A stretch of DNA of 64,000 nt. Origin: Acanthosoma haemorrhoidale (Eukaryota > Arthropoda > Insecta > Hemiptera > Acanthosomatidae). The stretch lies in contig CAKNEZ010000018.1 of the NCBI GenBank assembly GCA_930367205.1, positions 178,501-242,500 of the forward strand, given 5' to 3'. Of the stretch, positions 10,886 through 20,930 are shown in pieces. Under the pieces are notes generated by a model. It searched no databases. It worked only from the letters and a program-made list of their open reading frames with translations, and had not been told where the DNA came from. The first letter of the stretch is position 1. The number at the start of each line of letters is the position of its first letter. The position numbers and the translations under genes were made by a program.

Positions 10886-12784
10886 TTACTCAGTAATTAA
10901 TTGATTCACTAAACTTATTATTATTCATGAGACTTGCTTTTATCATCGGCGAAAGAAAAAATTTACATTTAATTTCCAAGATAAAATGTTCTTTTTCAAT
11001 TCATTTATCAAGACAGATGTACAGTTGTAACAAATTTTAATATTTAAAAGTAATAATAAACTAACTGGAGTCAGAGACTACAGATCCTCGGACCTTCTAG
11101 TCTATATAAGAAAATAATACAACAATAATGCATGTAATACAAGGATAAGTATCATTCTGTGCATAGCTATTGACAGATGCATAGATAGGCTGTGCATTGC
11201 GCAGGGGACAGACTAACAGTGCACTTGGCAACACATCGTCATTTGCATAATGACAGACCCGATGGCCTACATTAGCCACTGCCACGGATCCAGGCATTTA
11301 GTAGTTAGTCCATGAATCAATCGAGGGTATCGTGCTAATGTGCATGTGCATGCACTGCGTGAGAAGATTAAAGTTTTTTTTTTCAATTTAAAAAAATGTT
11401 TTCTAGCCCTAATTTCTAATTTAACATGAAAGTCCCATTGTTTTACAACTCATGGCATTTAATTATTCAATATAAAAACCAAACATGAGCACTGTATTAA
11501 TAACTAATAACTGGTGTATTGATCTCAGTGTGTAATTAATCATTATATAGTGGGCAGGGCGAGCATCGTTCCATGGACCCCATGGATCTCCGGAAGTCCG
11601 CTTTACACCCGAGCCATCCTTGTACACCCGTTAGCCTAGTCAATAACCTATCGAGAGAGTTTGACAAAGATAGCTCTTTAGCTGTTTTTCTTTGAAAGCT
11701 TTGCATTTGAAAGTTTGGAAACACTTTGCTGCTATGAATTGACCTTACTTACTAGTAATTACTGAATAGAGGCATATAGGGAACTCTTCGAGTCGAGATA
11801 ATATAAAAAATGGTTAATCACATGCTAAATGAAATTTACAACCACTGTCGCAGGCCATAAATAGGGCATAAAATGCAGGAATTTTCACCAGTTGTTTAAA
11901 TGTTTAAATTCTGATTTTTGAAGGATACATGTGAGAGCAGCTCGAATATTAAGATGTATTGGTTAAAAAAATCTGTGGTATTGCTGGTTCTGGGTTCCAA
12001 ACTTCAACGATGGATAGTGAGAGAGTGCAGAAGGACTCGAAATCTTCGATAAGAAAATCTCGATATAAAAAGTATGCTTCCTCAGCAGTGGCTGGCTGAG
12101 AGCAGCCCAAAGATTTTATTTGGTTTCGAAGTGACATAGCTGTTATCGGTCAAACTAAATCACACGCACGAGACCAGACAACTTGGATCGGTGATTTACC
12201 TTTTGTACGACAACATCAAGATGTAGCATTTCAAGGCCCTGACGTGAGGTGTTGCTATGAAGGATGATTTTATCCACGAATTTGGTTCAAATTGTAAGAC
12301 GCGCATTAATTTAAACAAACACTTTTAATATAATAAAGTGGTCACTTTCACGGGCCTGGTTAAAGTATATGTTAGGGGAGGGGAAGCATTATGAAGTAGA
12401 ATTTAATACTAATTTCGTAAAATTCACTATTAGTATGAATTTACGAAGCTGTACATGATAGCTAACAAGAGGACACAAAGGCATATTATGGCGAACTAAA
12501 ACAACTTGACTAGTTCATAAGTAATCATAGAACCGTACCTGTACTTTTTCCACTAGGTCGCCTGCGTGCCTATACCTCTGTCTTGAGGAGAGGGAGGACT
12601 CCTGTGCAATGATCGACGAAAAATCAGAGAAAATAAAAATGGACGACCCTTGTGAATGAGCTGAAGAAATGGATAATCATAACTGACATCCTGAAAAAAT
12701 GTGTTTTTTTAAATTTAAAGTTGATTCGACTAAATACTATTTAGAATCAAAGCTAAAAAATAAATTTGATTATAAAATTTTAAT
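10886..12784. other. No recognisable feature
   Basis: AT-rich sequence. Short minus-strand frames at 11097-11297, 11536-11724 and 11949-12137 lack motifs. No repeat shared with other parts of the window was noticed. Confidence 0.45.
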
Positions 12785-13235
12785 TTGTATTTAATCCGGA
12801 ATTAACAGCTTTATTGTGGTAAAATTACAATCTACCTCATTAGGCAATTAATAATTGTGATAAATGTTCTCATTCATACCATATTTACAATTTTCATTCA
12901 CTCGCTCATTCATACAGTAATTACAAACAGCCCAGATGGTTGTCATTTTCCTCCGATGCGAAAGAGGAAGCGGAATCCTGGGAAATCTCCCACGCTCCTC
13001 CGTCAGCCACGTCACCGAATACGAACCAGTGGAGGCTGGCCAAGAGCGTGAGAGCCACATACGCTCAGGACATGATTGGAGAAGCTGGCCGTTGCCAGGA
13101 CTCCCACTGTCACGTATATGCGTAGGTCACGTGGCCACTACCGTTTTAGTCTCCGAGGAGGATTATAGGGATGAGTGGTGCAGTGCAATGACTGTGCTAC
13201 GGGATTAGGGTGGTTGGATAGGTTACTATATCACT
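12785..13235 (-). repeat. Jockey-family LINE 3' fragment, copy 2
   Basis: 3' UTR of the same LINE family as at 9432-9990, with landmarks 'gccaggactcccactgtcac' and 'aggattatagggatgag'. It ends toward 12800 with the AATAAAGC-type tail. It is 5' truncated near 13235, before any RT coding sequence. Confidence 0.75.
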
Positions 13236-14787
13236 AATTAGTGAATGCATCTAATTAAAATAATTAAATGTGTGATCTTATTAGGTAATCGAATTTCCAC
13301 GATTTTGGCTTCGGGCATAATTTGTCGGAACTGTCTACTTCAAAGATTTCAGAGAAGCAAAGAGAAGAATGCTAGTCTTGTCAATGCCAAATATATTTAG
13401 CAATGATGGAACACTAGTCATAGAATAGGCTGATGTTTGTTGTGAATTAGTTCAGAAATTTTAATATAAATAAATTATAAATTGGAAAGATATATTTGAC
13501 AAACCCAGATTTAAGTTAAATGTCTTATTAAGTCTACACCGTAATATTAACTAACCCGACGTTCTCTGAATTTTAACCTTTCTCAAGTTCTTAGTTAAGT
13601 CTGATTACCTTTTACATGATTGAAAAAAATGTGAGGTTTTTGTTCCATCGAGTGATAGAAAAAGAGACGCATTAAACATAAAAAGAAATAAATCAAAACG
13701 GGCCCTCTTTCAAAGCGACAGTGAACTCATCGTTCTAGGCAAGACTCAAACCAAACTGGAGCAGTAATTCTTTAAACTTTTACTCCAAGAGGTCATTGAC
13801 CAGGTGTAGTTGAGGTGGAACAGGGAGTCGTAAAAGTTTGTTAGTAGTTCGTGAACTGGGGATGTTGTGACCTCAATTGAGTGTTTTTCAACAGTTCTAC
13901 TCTCTGCAGAATCACCACAGAAAATCATAGTTTGATTTATTCCTAATGATTTAGACACCCGAAGAGAGTGCTATGGGATGATAAACATTTATCTTAAATA
14001 TCCTCCTGTAATAAATACCCGACGGCTAATAGTTTTTGGATTTCTTTAGGCCTTCGTTCGGCCTATCCGAGAAACGGAGGTGCGTCCCATTAACACATGC
14101 TCTTGGACCCATTAAATGGGCAGAAAACGTTAGGCCGACCGGTCCCGTCTTGCCCGGGGAAGAGCCGGATGCAGGGAATATCAACTCATGCCGATGCTCT
14201 GTCCGATCTTATATCTATCTATACGATACGCGGTGAGCTCCCCTTCCAGTTTTTATATATTTAGTCTCTTCTAGACATAATTATCCAAATATTTAATTAA
14301 AGTAGAGCCCAGAAAAATACTAAACCATTCGATTTTAAATTTTCGTCATTGTACCAAAAACATTGATCAATCAATCAATCAATAAATTTTCACGGAAACT
14401 TTGGGCTAGGTATGACGACGCAGTATTGAGATGATGAGATACAATGATCATCTCATTGTGGAGGATTGTCTCTGCCTCGGAGAGGGGGAAGGAGAAAATT
14501 ATGAATCTCGTCATCAATGTCATTCAGGCAGTTAGTTCATCAGGTAGGGAGTGGGTAGGAGAGTAGTCGTAAGTAGGTAGAGAGAGAGAGAACGAGGTAA
14601 GACGACGACGACGGGAATGAGTCTGAAGCTGTTGTTGTATTTTTTATTAGACAGACGGTGGTGATGCTTGATTATCTGTCTGTATGTCAACAAACTAGGT
14701 GTGGGGGTGTGAAAAGCTTGCACTAAGTACAAAGAGCGCAAAGCGTACATCCAGAACGAGACCCTACAGGTAGGTCTACAGAAGAGG
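13236..14787. other. No gene; short simple repeats
   Basis: Contains (atca)n near 14366-14383, (ag)n near 14580-14592 and (gac)n near 14600-14612. A 70-codon minus frame (13746-13958) and a 66-codon plus frame (14036-14236) have no recognisable domain. Confidence 0.45.
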
Positions 14788-14796
14788 TAGGTCTCC

Positions 14797-15022
14797 TTTT
14801 TTTTTTTTTTTCTTCATAGCCCCTTTAAATTTACAGATAATTATATATAATTATAGATCCTCTGGCGAATCTATTTACAAATTATTTTGTATTTCCTGTA
14901 GCATCACTACATTATATACAGGTTTTGTTATTTTATAGAAATTATATAATGAATAAACAAGTATAATGATATACATTCTACGTGACTTGACTGAACTGAC
15001 TAATAAGGTAATGGGGCTCACC
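14797..15022 (-). repeat. SINE-like retroposon, copy 2, with 9-bp TSD
   Basis: A poly(A)-tailed (T-run on plus) unit of ~226 bp, flanked by taggtctcc at 14788-14796 and 15023-15031. The TSD fixes both ends: the 5' head is GGTGAGCC at 15022. The copy at 88-299 shares this same head, which argues for a full-length short element rather than random LINE truncation. It lies ~50 bp from the U1 gene. Confidence 0.8.
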
Positions 15023-15074
15023 TAGGTCTCCGCTGTACCCCTTCCCTTATATTAATTGTTTGTGGTGAAATTAT

Positions 15075-15238
15075 AACGGGAATGCGCGAACGCAGTCCCG
15101 ACTACCAAAAATTACGTGCCCGAGATACCCGCATTTGGGGTATTCGCAGGGATCAGCTCAACCAAAGTGCAATGGAAAAGCCTCACCCTGGGGGAACCGC
15201 CTTATTGATCACGGTAGGCCCCCATGCCAGGTAAGTAT
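15075..15238 (-). ncRNA. U1 spliceosomal snRNA (gene or close variant)
   Basis: Read on the minus strand, the 164-nt segment begins ATACTTACCTGG, the U1 5' end that pairs with 5' splice sites. It has the U1A-loop core CCATTGCAC and an Sm site in 'CGTAATTTTTGGTAGTCGGG'. It closes with a strong 3' stem-loop (CGGGACTGC-GTTC-GCGCATTCCCG-like). Length equals the usual 164 nt. The stem-loop I loop reads GATCAATAAG rather than the usual GATCACGAAG form, and several stem bases differ from common insect U1. It may therefore be a divergent or inactive copy. No poly(A) or TSD suggests retroposition. A PSE promoter could not be confirmed. Confidence 0.88.
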
Positions 15239-16538
15239 GCTATAATTTGGGAAAATCCGAAAGTTGTCAAGTCAAACCTAACCGCACTTGCGAGATTGAA
15301 CTGGATTCGGAGAAGATGAATGGCGGTCTAGCGATTCACCAGATGCTGTAATATACAAAAAAAATGTTTCATTTATCTTACTACACAATATATTATCGAG
15401 TATAAATAGTTTAAACGCACCGAAAACATTTCCCTACCCGTATGAGTGCATATATCTTTGCATACCTCTCGATTCCACAGGTTAGCTAATGATTACACAG
15501 GTGGTGCTAGTACAGCTTCATTCTTGGTATCCACCCTTCAACTTTGACCGAGCTATCTCCCGAGCTATTTAGTAAACGCTCCAAAACGTATTATTTATTA
15601 TATTTTTGAGATTTCCCTCATCTTATTTGCTAGTATTTATAATGACAATATTTTATAAGATTTTTTATTTTTGGAGATACGCATAAAAAAAAATATTGGG
15701 TATATGTTATTCGTTAGGAATCCGCTGAGATCCGTTCATTAAATTATTTTTAATATTACTTTGCCACCGAATTCAATAGTGACTCTTGCTGTAACTTTAT
15801 TTATGAATTATTATTCCTAATCCAACTATGATCTCGAATGATTGTATCAATCGGGTGACTCCCGCAATAATATTTTGGTGTCTGTTTATCCTTAGCTCAC
15901 AGATAAAACCTCCTCCTGTATGTAGTAAGCCGTAAAAATTTACTGATCCCGATCTCACTAATCCGGAACTAGTAATCCTTTCAGTCGAGTAGATATAAAA
16001 GGCGGTTTGGGAATGAGTAACGAGGATATGACCTTGAAGGGTGTCGTATGACGTTATCTTGTGACCTTGAGGTGATTGCCCGTTCTCTGCAGGGCGAGGG
16101 GGGAGGAAATTCTGGGAATATGTGTGTAATTTCGGGGAATTGGTGTGTCATGGGAGGGTGATAAGTGTTTATAAGTATGCCAGGAGCCACCAGATAGTAG
16201 ATCTGGCTACATTGGGGGGGGGAGATCTGGCAACGTCGCATGGGGAGTGAGTCACTGTGACTCACTATGCCCCGGTGACGAGCAGCTGGAGGGCTTGCCC
16301 TTGTGACGTAAGGCTATTCAGCGATAAGACCATTCATAATTTCCCAGTGAAGTAAGGGCATTCAGCGATAAGACCTAGTTCTCCTGTGACGTAGTGGTCT
16401 AGTCCATTGATGTGTCCCATTTATGGTTCCCCACCCAAGCGCGGCTTTAGCATGGGTCAGTTGAAGTATGGTATTAATGTGGGTGGGGGTAAAATGTGTC
16501 TTTGATCTCAGTGCGTCTGTTCTTTCAATTAGTTCAAG
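15239..16538. other. No coding gene seen; palindrome and short direct repeats at right end
   Basis: AT-rich at left. The right third (about 16000-16500) is less AT-rich and carries a perfect palindrome and a 29-bp imperfect direct repeat (16303-16331 and 16347-16375), immediately upstream of the BIR-encoding frame. It may be a terminal or regulatory region of the viral element, but no terminal inverted repeat partner was found. Confidence 0.4.
16246..16266. repeat. Perfect 10-bp palindrome
   Basis: AGTGAGTCAC and GTGACTCACT separated by one T form a perfect inverted repeat. It includes TGAGTCA-like half sites (AP-1/bZIP type). It lies ~270 bp upstream of the BIR frame. Confidence 0.6.
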
Positions 16539-16851
16539 ATGAGTAAGCGCTTAGGTTGGAGTCTGAGGTATGAGAATGATCGTCTGTCTACATTTGTTGG
16601 ATGGTCTTCACCGGTGAGTGCCGTCAAGCTTGCATCAGCAGGATTTTATTATTTAAAAAAATTCAGACTTAACAAGGTGTCCTTTTTGTGGAGTAATATT
16701 ACACGAATGGTTGGTACATGATGATCCTTTTGTAAATCACAAGAAATGGGCTAAATATTGTCCGTTTATTGAGTACTTGGAACAACTAGAGAAGCTACTA
16801 TTATTACTAATAGATGAAGTTGATAATAAAAAAGAACATGAAAACAGCTAA
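16539..16851 (+). pseudogene. Single-BIR (IAP-like) protein, frameshifted
   Basis: The ATG at 16539 opens a frame with the N-terminal half of a BIR domain (DRLSTFVGWSSP, ASAGFYYL). After an A-run at about 16655-16662 the reading frame shifts. The second half then reads on in another frame from about 16672 to a stop at 16849-16851. It includes the zinc ligands in the order Cys-x2-Cys-x16-His-x6-Cys (first Cys codon at 16678). BIR domains bind caspases or IAP antagonists; a lone BIR without a RING is common in viral IAP-like genes. It sits at the left edge of the Maverick-like block, on the opposite strand to the capsid genes. One frame break is visible; no RING follows. Confidence 0.75.
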
Positions 16852-17314
16852 CATGCGTTAGAGGTTTACAGGTTTTATTCAAGAACTTGCACATTTAAAG
16901 GCCCAAATAGTTTTATATAAAATAAAAAAAAAAACGAGATAAATCAACTAGTAAAAAAAATAGAAAAACTTCATCTATCCCCACCTCTCTGTTAAATCTT
17001 TTAGTCTCGTTGAAGCCTAGCAAGATGGAGGGTCTACGACGATTGGTACTAGTGACTGAGTGCCACATCACTTGTAGCAAACTAGTTTGAGTTGGTCTTT
17101 GTGATTTGGTGTCCACTGTCGCTGTCATCGACAAGAAAACTACAGTGTATATGGATACAGAAGAATGGAAATTCATCGTCGTCCAAGTTCCAAGGATGTT
17201 GTCTCTTTTGCAAAGCAGGCCCATGAAAGTGGAGGTTGAAAACCGACTAGGATGTAAAAATGTAAATTGCATTTTTTCCACCAGAGTCCATCAACCCTTT
17301 AGCTGAATACACCT

Positions 17315-17560
17315 TTGGCATGTTTCAACAAAAATGATGTGACAAAGCTTTATAGAGAAGTTAAGAAAATCAACGACTCACTGGTCTTGATAACCAAGAT
17401 AGCTGAACTCTATAAGAAACATGAAGAAGGTGAAGAACCTGTGGAATCTTCATTAATGTACTTTAATATTAATACTAATACCCTATTTAATAATTTAAAT
17501 GAACTCGAGAAAATGTGTAATAATAGCCACATAAATTGTAATTTGAACTATATTCAATAA
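17315..17560 (+). CDS. Small hypothetical protein
   Basis: An 81-codon frame, Lys/Glu/Asn-rich and probably helical (KKINDSLVLITKIAELYKKH). No domain recognised. It lies between the BIR pseudogene and the minus-strand cluster and has an AATAAA-containing end (CAATAAATAATTG) at its stop. It could be a small gene of the viral element or a chance frame. Confidence 0.3.
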   Translation: MACFNKNDVTKLYREVKKINDSLVLITKIAELYKKHEEGEEPVESSLMYFNINTNTLFNNLNELEKMCNNSHINCNLNYIQ

Positions 17561-17689
17561 ATAATTGTTATGTCTATACGTTATTTTTTTTAACTTTTCC
17601 CTAAGTAAAAAGGAGAATAAAGGTAAATAAAAAAAAAATTTTTAATTTTTATGGTTTATTTGAAATAAATTATATATGTAATATTACAG

Positions 17690-17821
17690 TTAATAATTAA
17701 TATATTCATTGAGACATGAGAGTCTTCGTTTCTGGATAAATTCCTCATCCTCTCCAGTAGTTAAAATTTCGATACCTTCCTCTCCCAAACGACGTATCAC
17801 CGACTCCATTATATCCATCAT
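17690..17821 (-). CDS. 43-residue acidic small protein
   Basis: Starts at tandem ATGs (17816-17821) and encodes a 43-residue acidic, probably helical peptide (MMDIMESVIRRLGEEGIEIL...) ending at TAA 17690-17692. A TATA-like TTTATAAATACC lies ~25-35 bp upstream (17845-17856), as for the other minus-strand genes here. It sits 45 bp downstream of the exonuclease-like/BIR gene on the same strand. Unrecognised function; real-gene status rests on the promoter and context only. Confidence 0.35.
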   Translation of the reverse strand: MMDIMESVIRRLGEEGIEILTTGEDEEFIQKRRLSCLNEYINY

Positions 17822-17866
17822 ACTAATGCATCGTTTACTAGGAGGTATTTATAAATTCCCCTCCTC

Positions 17867-18541
17867 CTAAAACCACAAACACTGAGGACTATTTTTTTTA
17901 TGGTAGCTGAGAGGGTTGACTACTGATTTCCTGTCAAATAGCAGTCCACAGTATACGCACTTAACTCTATCTTTGACTCCTCGAATAAATCCAGCATATG
18001 AAAGCAGATGATGAGGTAAGCCAATGTTTTTAAATGTTTGCCTTCTTATCTCTTCTTTTTTCAAATCTACAGCTTTAGGATTTTTTCCAACCCATGTAGC
18101 CAGACGATGAGCTAGATTTAATGAGCAAACAAAGGAAGTGTTTAAATGAAAATGACGAGTCATCTGGTCATTATCTAATTGTTTCAAGTTTGGACAACTG
18201 AAATCAAGAAGATCATAGAGTGATTTATCAATGAGTTCTTCTATAAATTTGCACTTTTCCATTCCTTTTGCCCATAATATATCATAGTCTTCTGTAATGC
18301 ATATTAGGAAATACTTCATATCTTCATATTGTACATAACCATAGTCCCATTCCAATCCATGAATATGCTTTTTTACCCAAAGATTTGTCTTCGACTGACT
18401 CACTTCTTCAACATCTTGAGGTGGTTTAAAAAACCAATGATATGATGAACCATGGCTAATTGAGATGATAGATAGTTCTTTAACAATTAATGAGTCAGAA
18501 GCCGTGCGATAGCCCTGAAAATAAATTACCGCCGAACGCAT
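17867..18541 (-). CDS. Exonuclease-like domain fused to a BIR-like zinc domain
   Basis: An uninterrupted 224-residue ORF. Residues ~1-125 carry the pattern VIYFQGYR...LIVKELSIISIS...WFFKPP...HIHGLEWDYG. I recognise this from uncharacterised multicopy arthropod ORFs; an RNase H/DEDD-exonuclease-like fold is only inferred. The C-terminus (~183-224) is BIR-like: 'SYAGFIRGVKDRVKCVYCG' with Cys195-x2-Cys198-x15-His214-x6-Cys221. The core BIR N-terminal helices are weak. It has its own TATA box (18594-18607). It closes the minus-strand structural cluster of the Maverick/adintovirus block and is distinct from the BIR pseudogene at 16539. A role in host-interaction is plausible but unproven. No stop or frameshift is visible, unlike most neighbours. 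Confidence 0.7.
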   Translation of the reverse strand: MRSAVIYFQGYRTASDSLIVKELSIISISHGSSYHWFFKPPQDVEEVSQSKTNLWVKKHIHGLEWDYGYVQYEDMKYFLICITEDYDILWAKGMEKCKFIEELIDKSLYDLLDFSCPNLKQLDNDQMTRHFHLNTSFVCSLNLAHRLATWVGKNPKAVDLKKEEIRRQTFKNIGLPHHLLSYAGFIRGVKDRVKCVYCGLLFDRKSVVNPLSYHKKNSPQCLWF

Positions 18542-18593
18542 CTTGCGGTTTACGCTCCTACGGTGAAATGAGATTATTACAGCCGACTGAATG

Positions 18594-18607
18594 GTTATAT
18601 ATAATTA
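18594..18607 (-). promoter_or_regulatory. TATA box of the exonuclease-like/BIR gene
   Basis: TTATATATAACC on the minus strand, ~55-65 bp before the ATG at 18541. An arthropod-type initiator-like TTCAGTCGG follows at about 18583-18591. Confidence 0.5.
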
Positions 18608-18847
18608 AAGCAAGTGCGAAGCAATTGAACTTTTTTTAAAAATGACTTTATTAATTTACACTACAACAAAAGTTTTAAATAAAAAGATTTAAGTGTCTAA
18701 GCTACTAACTGAACGTGCATGAATGAATCACGGAAGGGGATTGCTTATCTCTAAGCGAGGAGCCTCATTTATATCATATCAAAAGGTCTACGATCAGCAT
18801 TATGACAAAGACTCAGCGCTTAAACTATATACATGCAGGTTTTTTTT

Positions 18848-20052
18848 TCAATAAATTTTGCGAACGAGACCTGTGCCAACCTCATATTCTACTATTTTAT
18901 CATGAAGAATGAGACAGTATGCCTTGGTATTAGCAGGGAAGTTCTCACTCACCTCTAGTTGAACGCGAATATCAATAGTCGTACTCTTTATCGCATCAGA
19001 TTGTTTAGAACAATCTATAACGACTATAGGTGCTATGAGCTCAAAATCACATCGTGACAGCAGAGGTTGAGAATGTCTATTGCCATGATAACTTGTTTGA
19101 AATTCTTTATACATTTCGTAGAGGAGAGCCACTTTTCCAAGCTCGAAATCTATATTCAAATCATCATAGGGATATTGCTTGCTATTCAGATAGAGTTTCA
19201 AATTTTTCAATTTGCAACTATCAAACTGACCGTTATCATTGCTAGCGTTTCTCAGTACATTTGTCTGGAATGCGATAATAACATAGCGTGGCTTTTCTAA
19301 ATTTGTCGATGTTTTTACAGTCTAGCTTTCTTGTTGTGATGCAGGTAAATTAGGATATTCGTAAAGATCCCATGATCTGAACGGAATAGAGATGACCTTG
19401 TTTTCATCTACCATTTTTAACAACTTCAGCCGTTCTTGATCAGAACATGAGGCATTCTCCAAATCACTTTATCTAATTTTATTACAACATCATCGTCACC
19501 CTTTACGCAGTTCAAGTCAGTACTCAATCTGATCAAAACGAGTTCTTGCTTAAGATTAATTACAATTTTTCGATAGTCCTCACATATCCCTAAGAGAATA
19601 TCCAGTGGCAGACACACACTAAAAAAACCGTTTTATCTATTGAAAGTTTTGTCTACACCTGGGATTACCCATCCTGCATTTTCTAGACCTTTGACTTGAT
19701 TAGGTGAAAATGACGCATGGCCTTTAAGCGTTGTAGTTATTTCTGGGTTTCTCACTCTATTAACTTCAATACCATTCAATTCATATCTGATCTCATCAAA
19801 CAAAAACGCAAAAGCGTTATTAGTCAATTTTGAAGCAGTTCCAGCAGTACCATCCTTTTTTGAAATACGTCCTTCCAGATAAACAAAACTAAATGAAGGA
19901 ATCGTATAAACATCTTGTTGATGGATGGGTATTCTGATTTCATCAGACTTGTTAAGGGTGTTCTCCGCATACGCTTGAGGTGAATGATATCGAAATTGTG
20001 TAAGACATTCTTCAAATTTTACGTCTGATGTAATATTTAGCATGTTGTTCAT
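18848..20052 (-). pseudogene. Maverick/adintovirus major capsid (hexon-like) protein, broken
   Basis: The frame from the ATG at 20050-20052 begins MNNMLNITSDVKFEECLTQF. It carries hexon-family signatures: 'DEIRIPIHQQDVYTIPSF', LTNNAFAFLFDEIRYELNGI and ENAGWVIPG. It matches the double-jelly-roll capsid protein of Mavericks/adintoviruses. Breaks: TAG at 19633-19635 in frame; a frame shift near 19435; TAG at 19322-19324. The C-terminal part is open from 19210 (NLKLYLNSK...) to the stop at 18848. The total span of ~400 codons is a little short for the family, and a small deletion near 19630 is likely. Own TATA box upstream. It would form the icosahedral shell with penton. Confidence 0.88.
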
Positions 20053-20164
20053 TTTTTTTTCTTATTTTTAACCGAAAACTACGCTGTTTTAAAAAGTTAG
20101 CATTGACAGTTGTTTACGGTCTCGTCGATATTGGTTTACTAATTCTTAAGTGAGTATGACATCT

Positions 20165-20174
20165 CCTTTTATAA
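20165..20174 (-). promoter_or_regulatory. TATA box of the capsid gene
   Basis: GTTATAAAAGG on the minus strand, ~115 bp before the capsid ATG, in the 158-bp gap between capsid and penton. It is the strongest TATA match in the block. Confidence 0.55.
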
Positions 20175-20210
20175 CGGGCTTCAACTCGCACACAACTCTC
20201 TCTGGTAAAA

Positions 20211-20918
20211 TCAATACCCATTCTTCTTCAAAGGTATTCTCAATGTAACAGTTTCTCCCCTAAAGTCAAAAAGCTCGCCGTTCTGATCCACTAAGCGAAT
20301 GGTAATATTTTCAACAGTCCTCACGTTAGTAGGAAAGTAAATGACAGGATTCGGGGTTTCTACTATTTTATATCCTTGTTCAACAGTCGGAAAGAATTGA
20401 TGTATGTTATGATCTGGCTCCCCGTTTACGTAAGACCCTGATGCGATGTTACAATGTATCGAAATAGTGTTTACGGAAAGGAATTTTACAATTCCATCTG
20501 ATTCAGTATAGCAGTTCACTGGATGTATCACACGATTTGGACTATTAAAACCCAATAGTAAGCCAATGGCATGTGGCTTATAGGGAAAGTTGAAGTAAAC
20601 CGGTTTAGTTGTTCTAAGTTCCACATTTAAAGTACTGTGATTTCCCCACAGTACAAACCCAGATCTCGGGTCTTGGTGCATAATTTGTTCGTAAAGAAAA
20701 GTATTTAGAGCACTTATATCATACGATCCCTCAGGTATCTGAATCGTCAGATTTCCAAAATAAAACTTATCGTTAACATCCTTCCTTACATTAGGAATAG
20801 TATTATATGTGTCAAAAGATAATAAGCCAACGGTATAACTTGATCCTAATTCTAGCGGAGGTAACAAGTTCACATCAAGAACGCTAGAATCCCCTGTAAG
20901 CGCTACTGTGTAGCTCAT
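20211..20918 (-). CDS. Maverick/adintovirus penton (minor capsid) protein
   Basis: An intact 235-residue ORF from the ATG at 20916-20918. Family signatures: 'LGSSYTVGLLSFDTYNTIPN', 'IQIPEGSYDISALNTFL', 'IHQFFPTVEQGYKIVETPNP' and a C-terminal VDQNGELFDFRGETVTLRI. This is the single-jelly-roll penton that plugs the vertices of the hexon shell. It lies 12 bp after the protease frame and ~160 bp before the capsid gene, the usual clustering. No frameshift or stop despite decay on both sides. Confidence 0.9.
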   Translation of the reverse strand: MSYTVALTGDSSVLDVNLLPPLELGSSYTVGLLSFDTYNTIPNVRKDVNDKFYFGNLTIQIPEGSYDISALNTFLYEQIMHQDPRSGFVLWGNHSTLNVELRTTKPVYFNFPYKPHAIGLLLGFNSPNRVIHPVNCYTESDGIVKFLSVNTISIHCNIASGSYVNGEPDHNIHQFFPTVEQGYKIVETPNPVIYFPTNVRTVENITIRLVDQNGELFDFRGETVTLRIPLKKNGY

Positions 20919-20930
20919 GATTATGAATGA

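Noticed and set aside
17106..17306. 66-codon plus-strand frame (and a 122-codon minus frame at 16913-17281) between the BIR pseudogene and the capsid cluster
   Set aside because: The two frames overlap on opposite strands, neither has a motif, and the start context is poor; the plus frame may be a remnant of a viral gene but cannot be supported.
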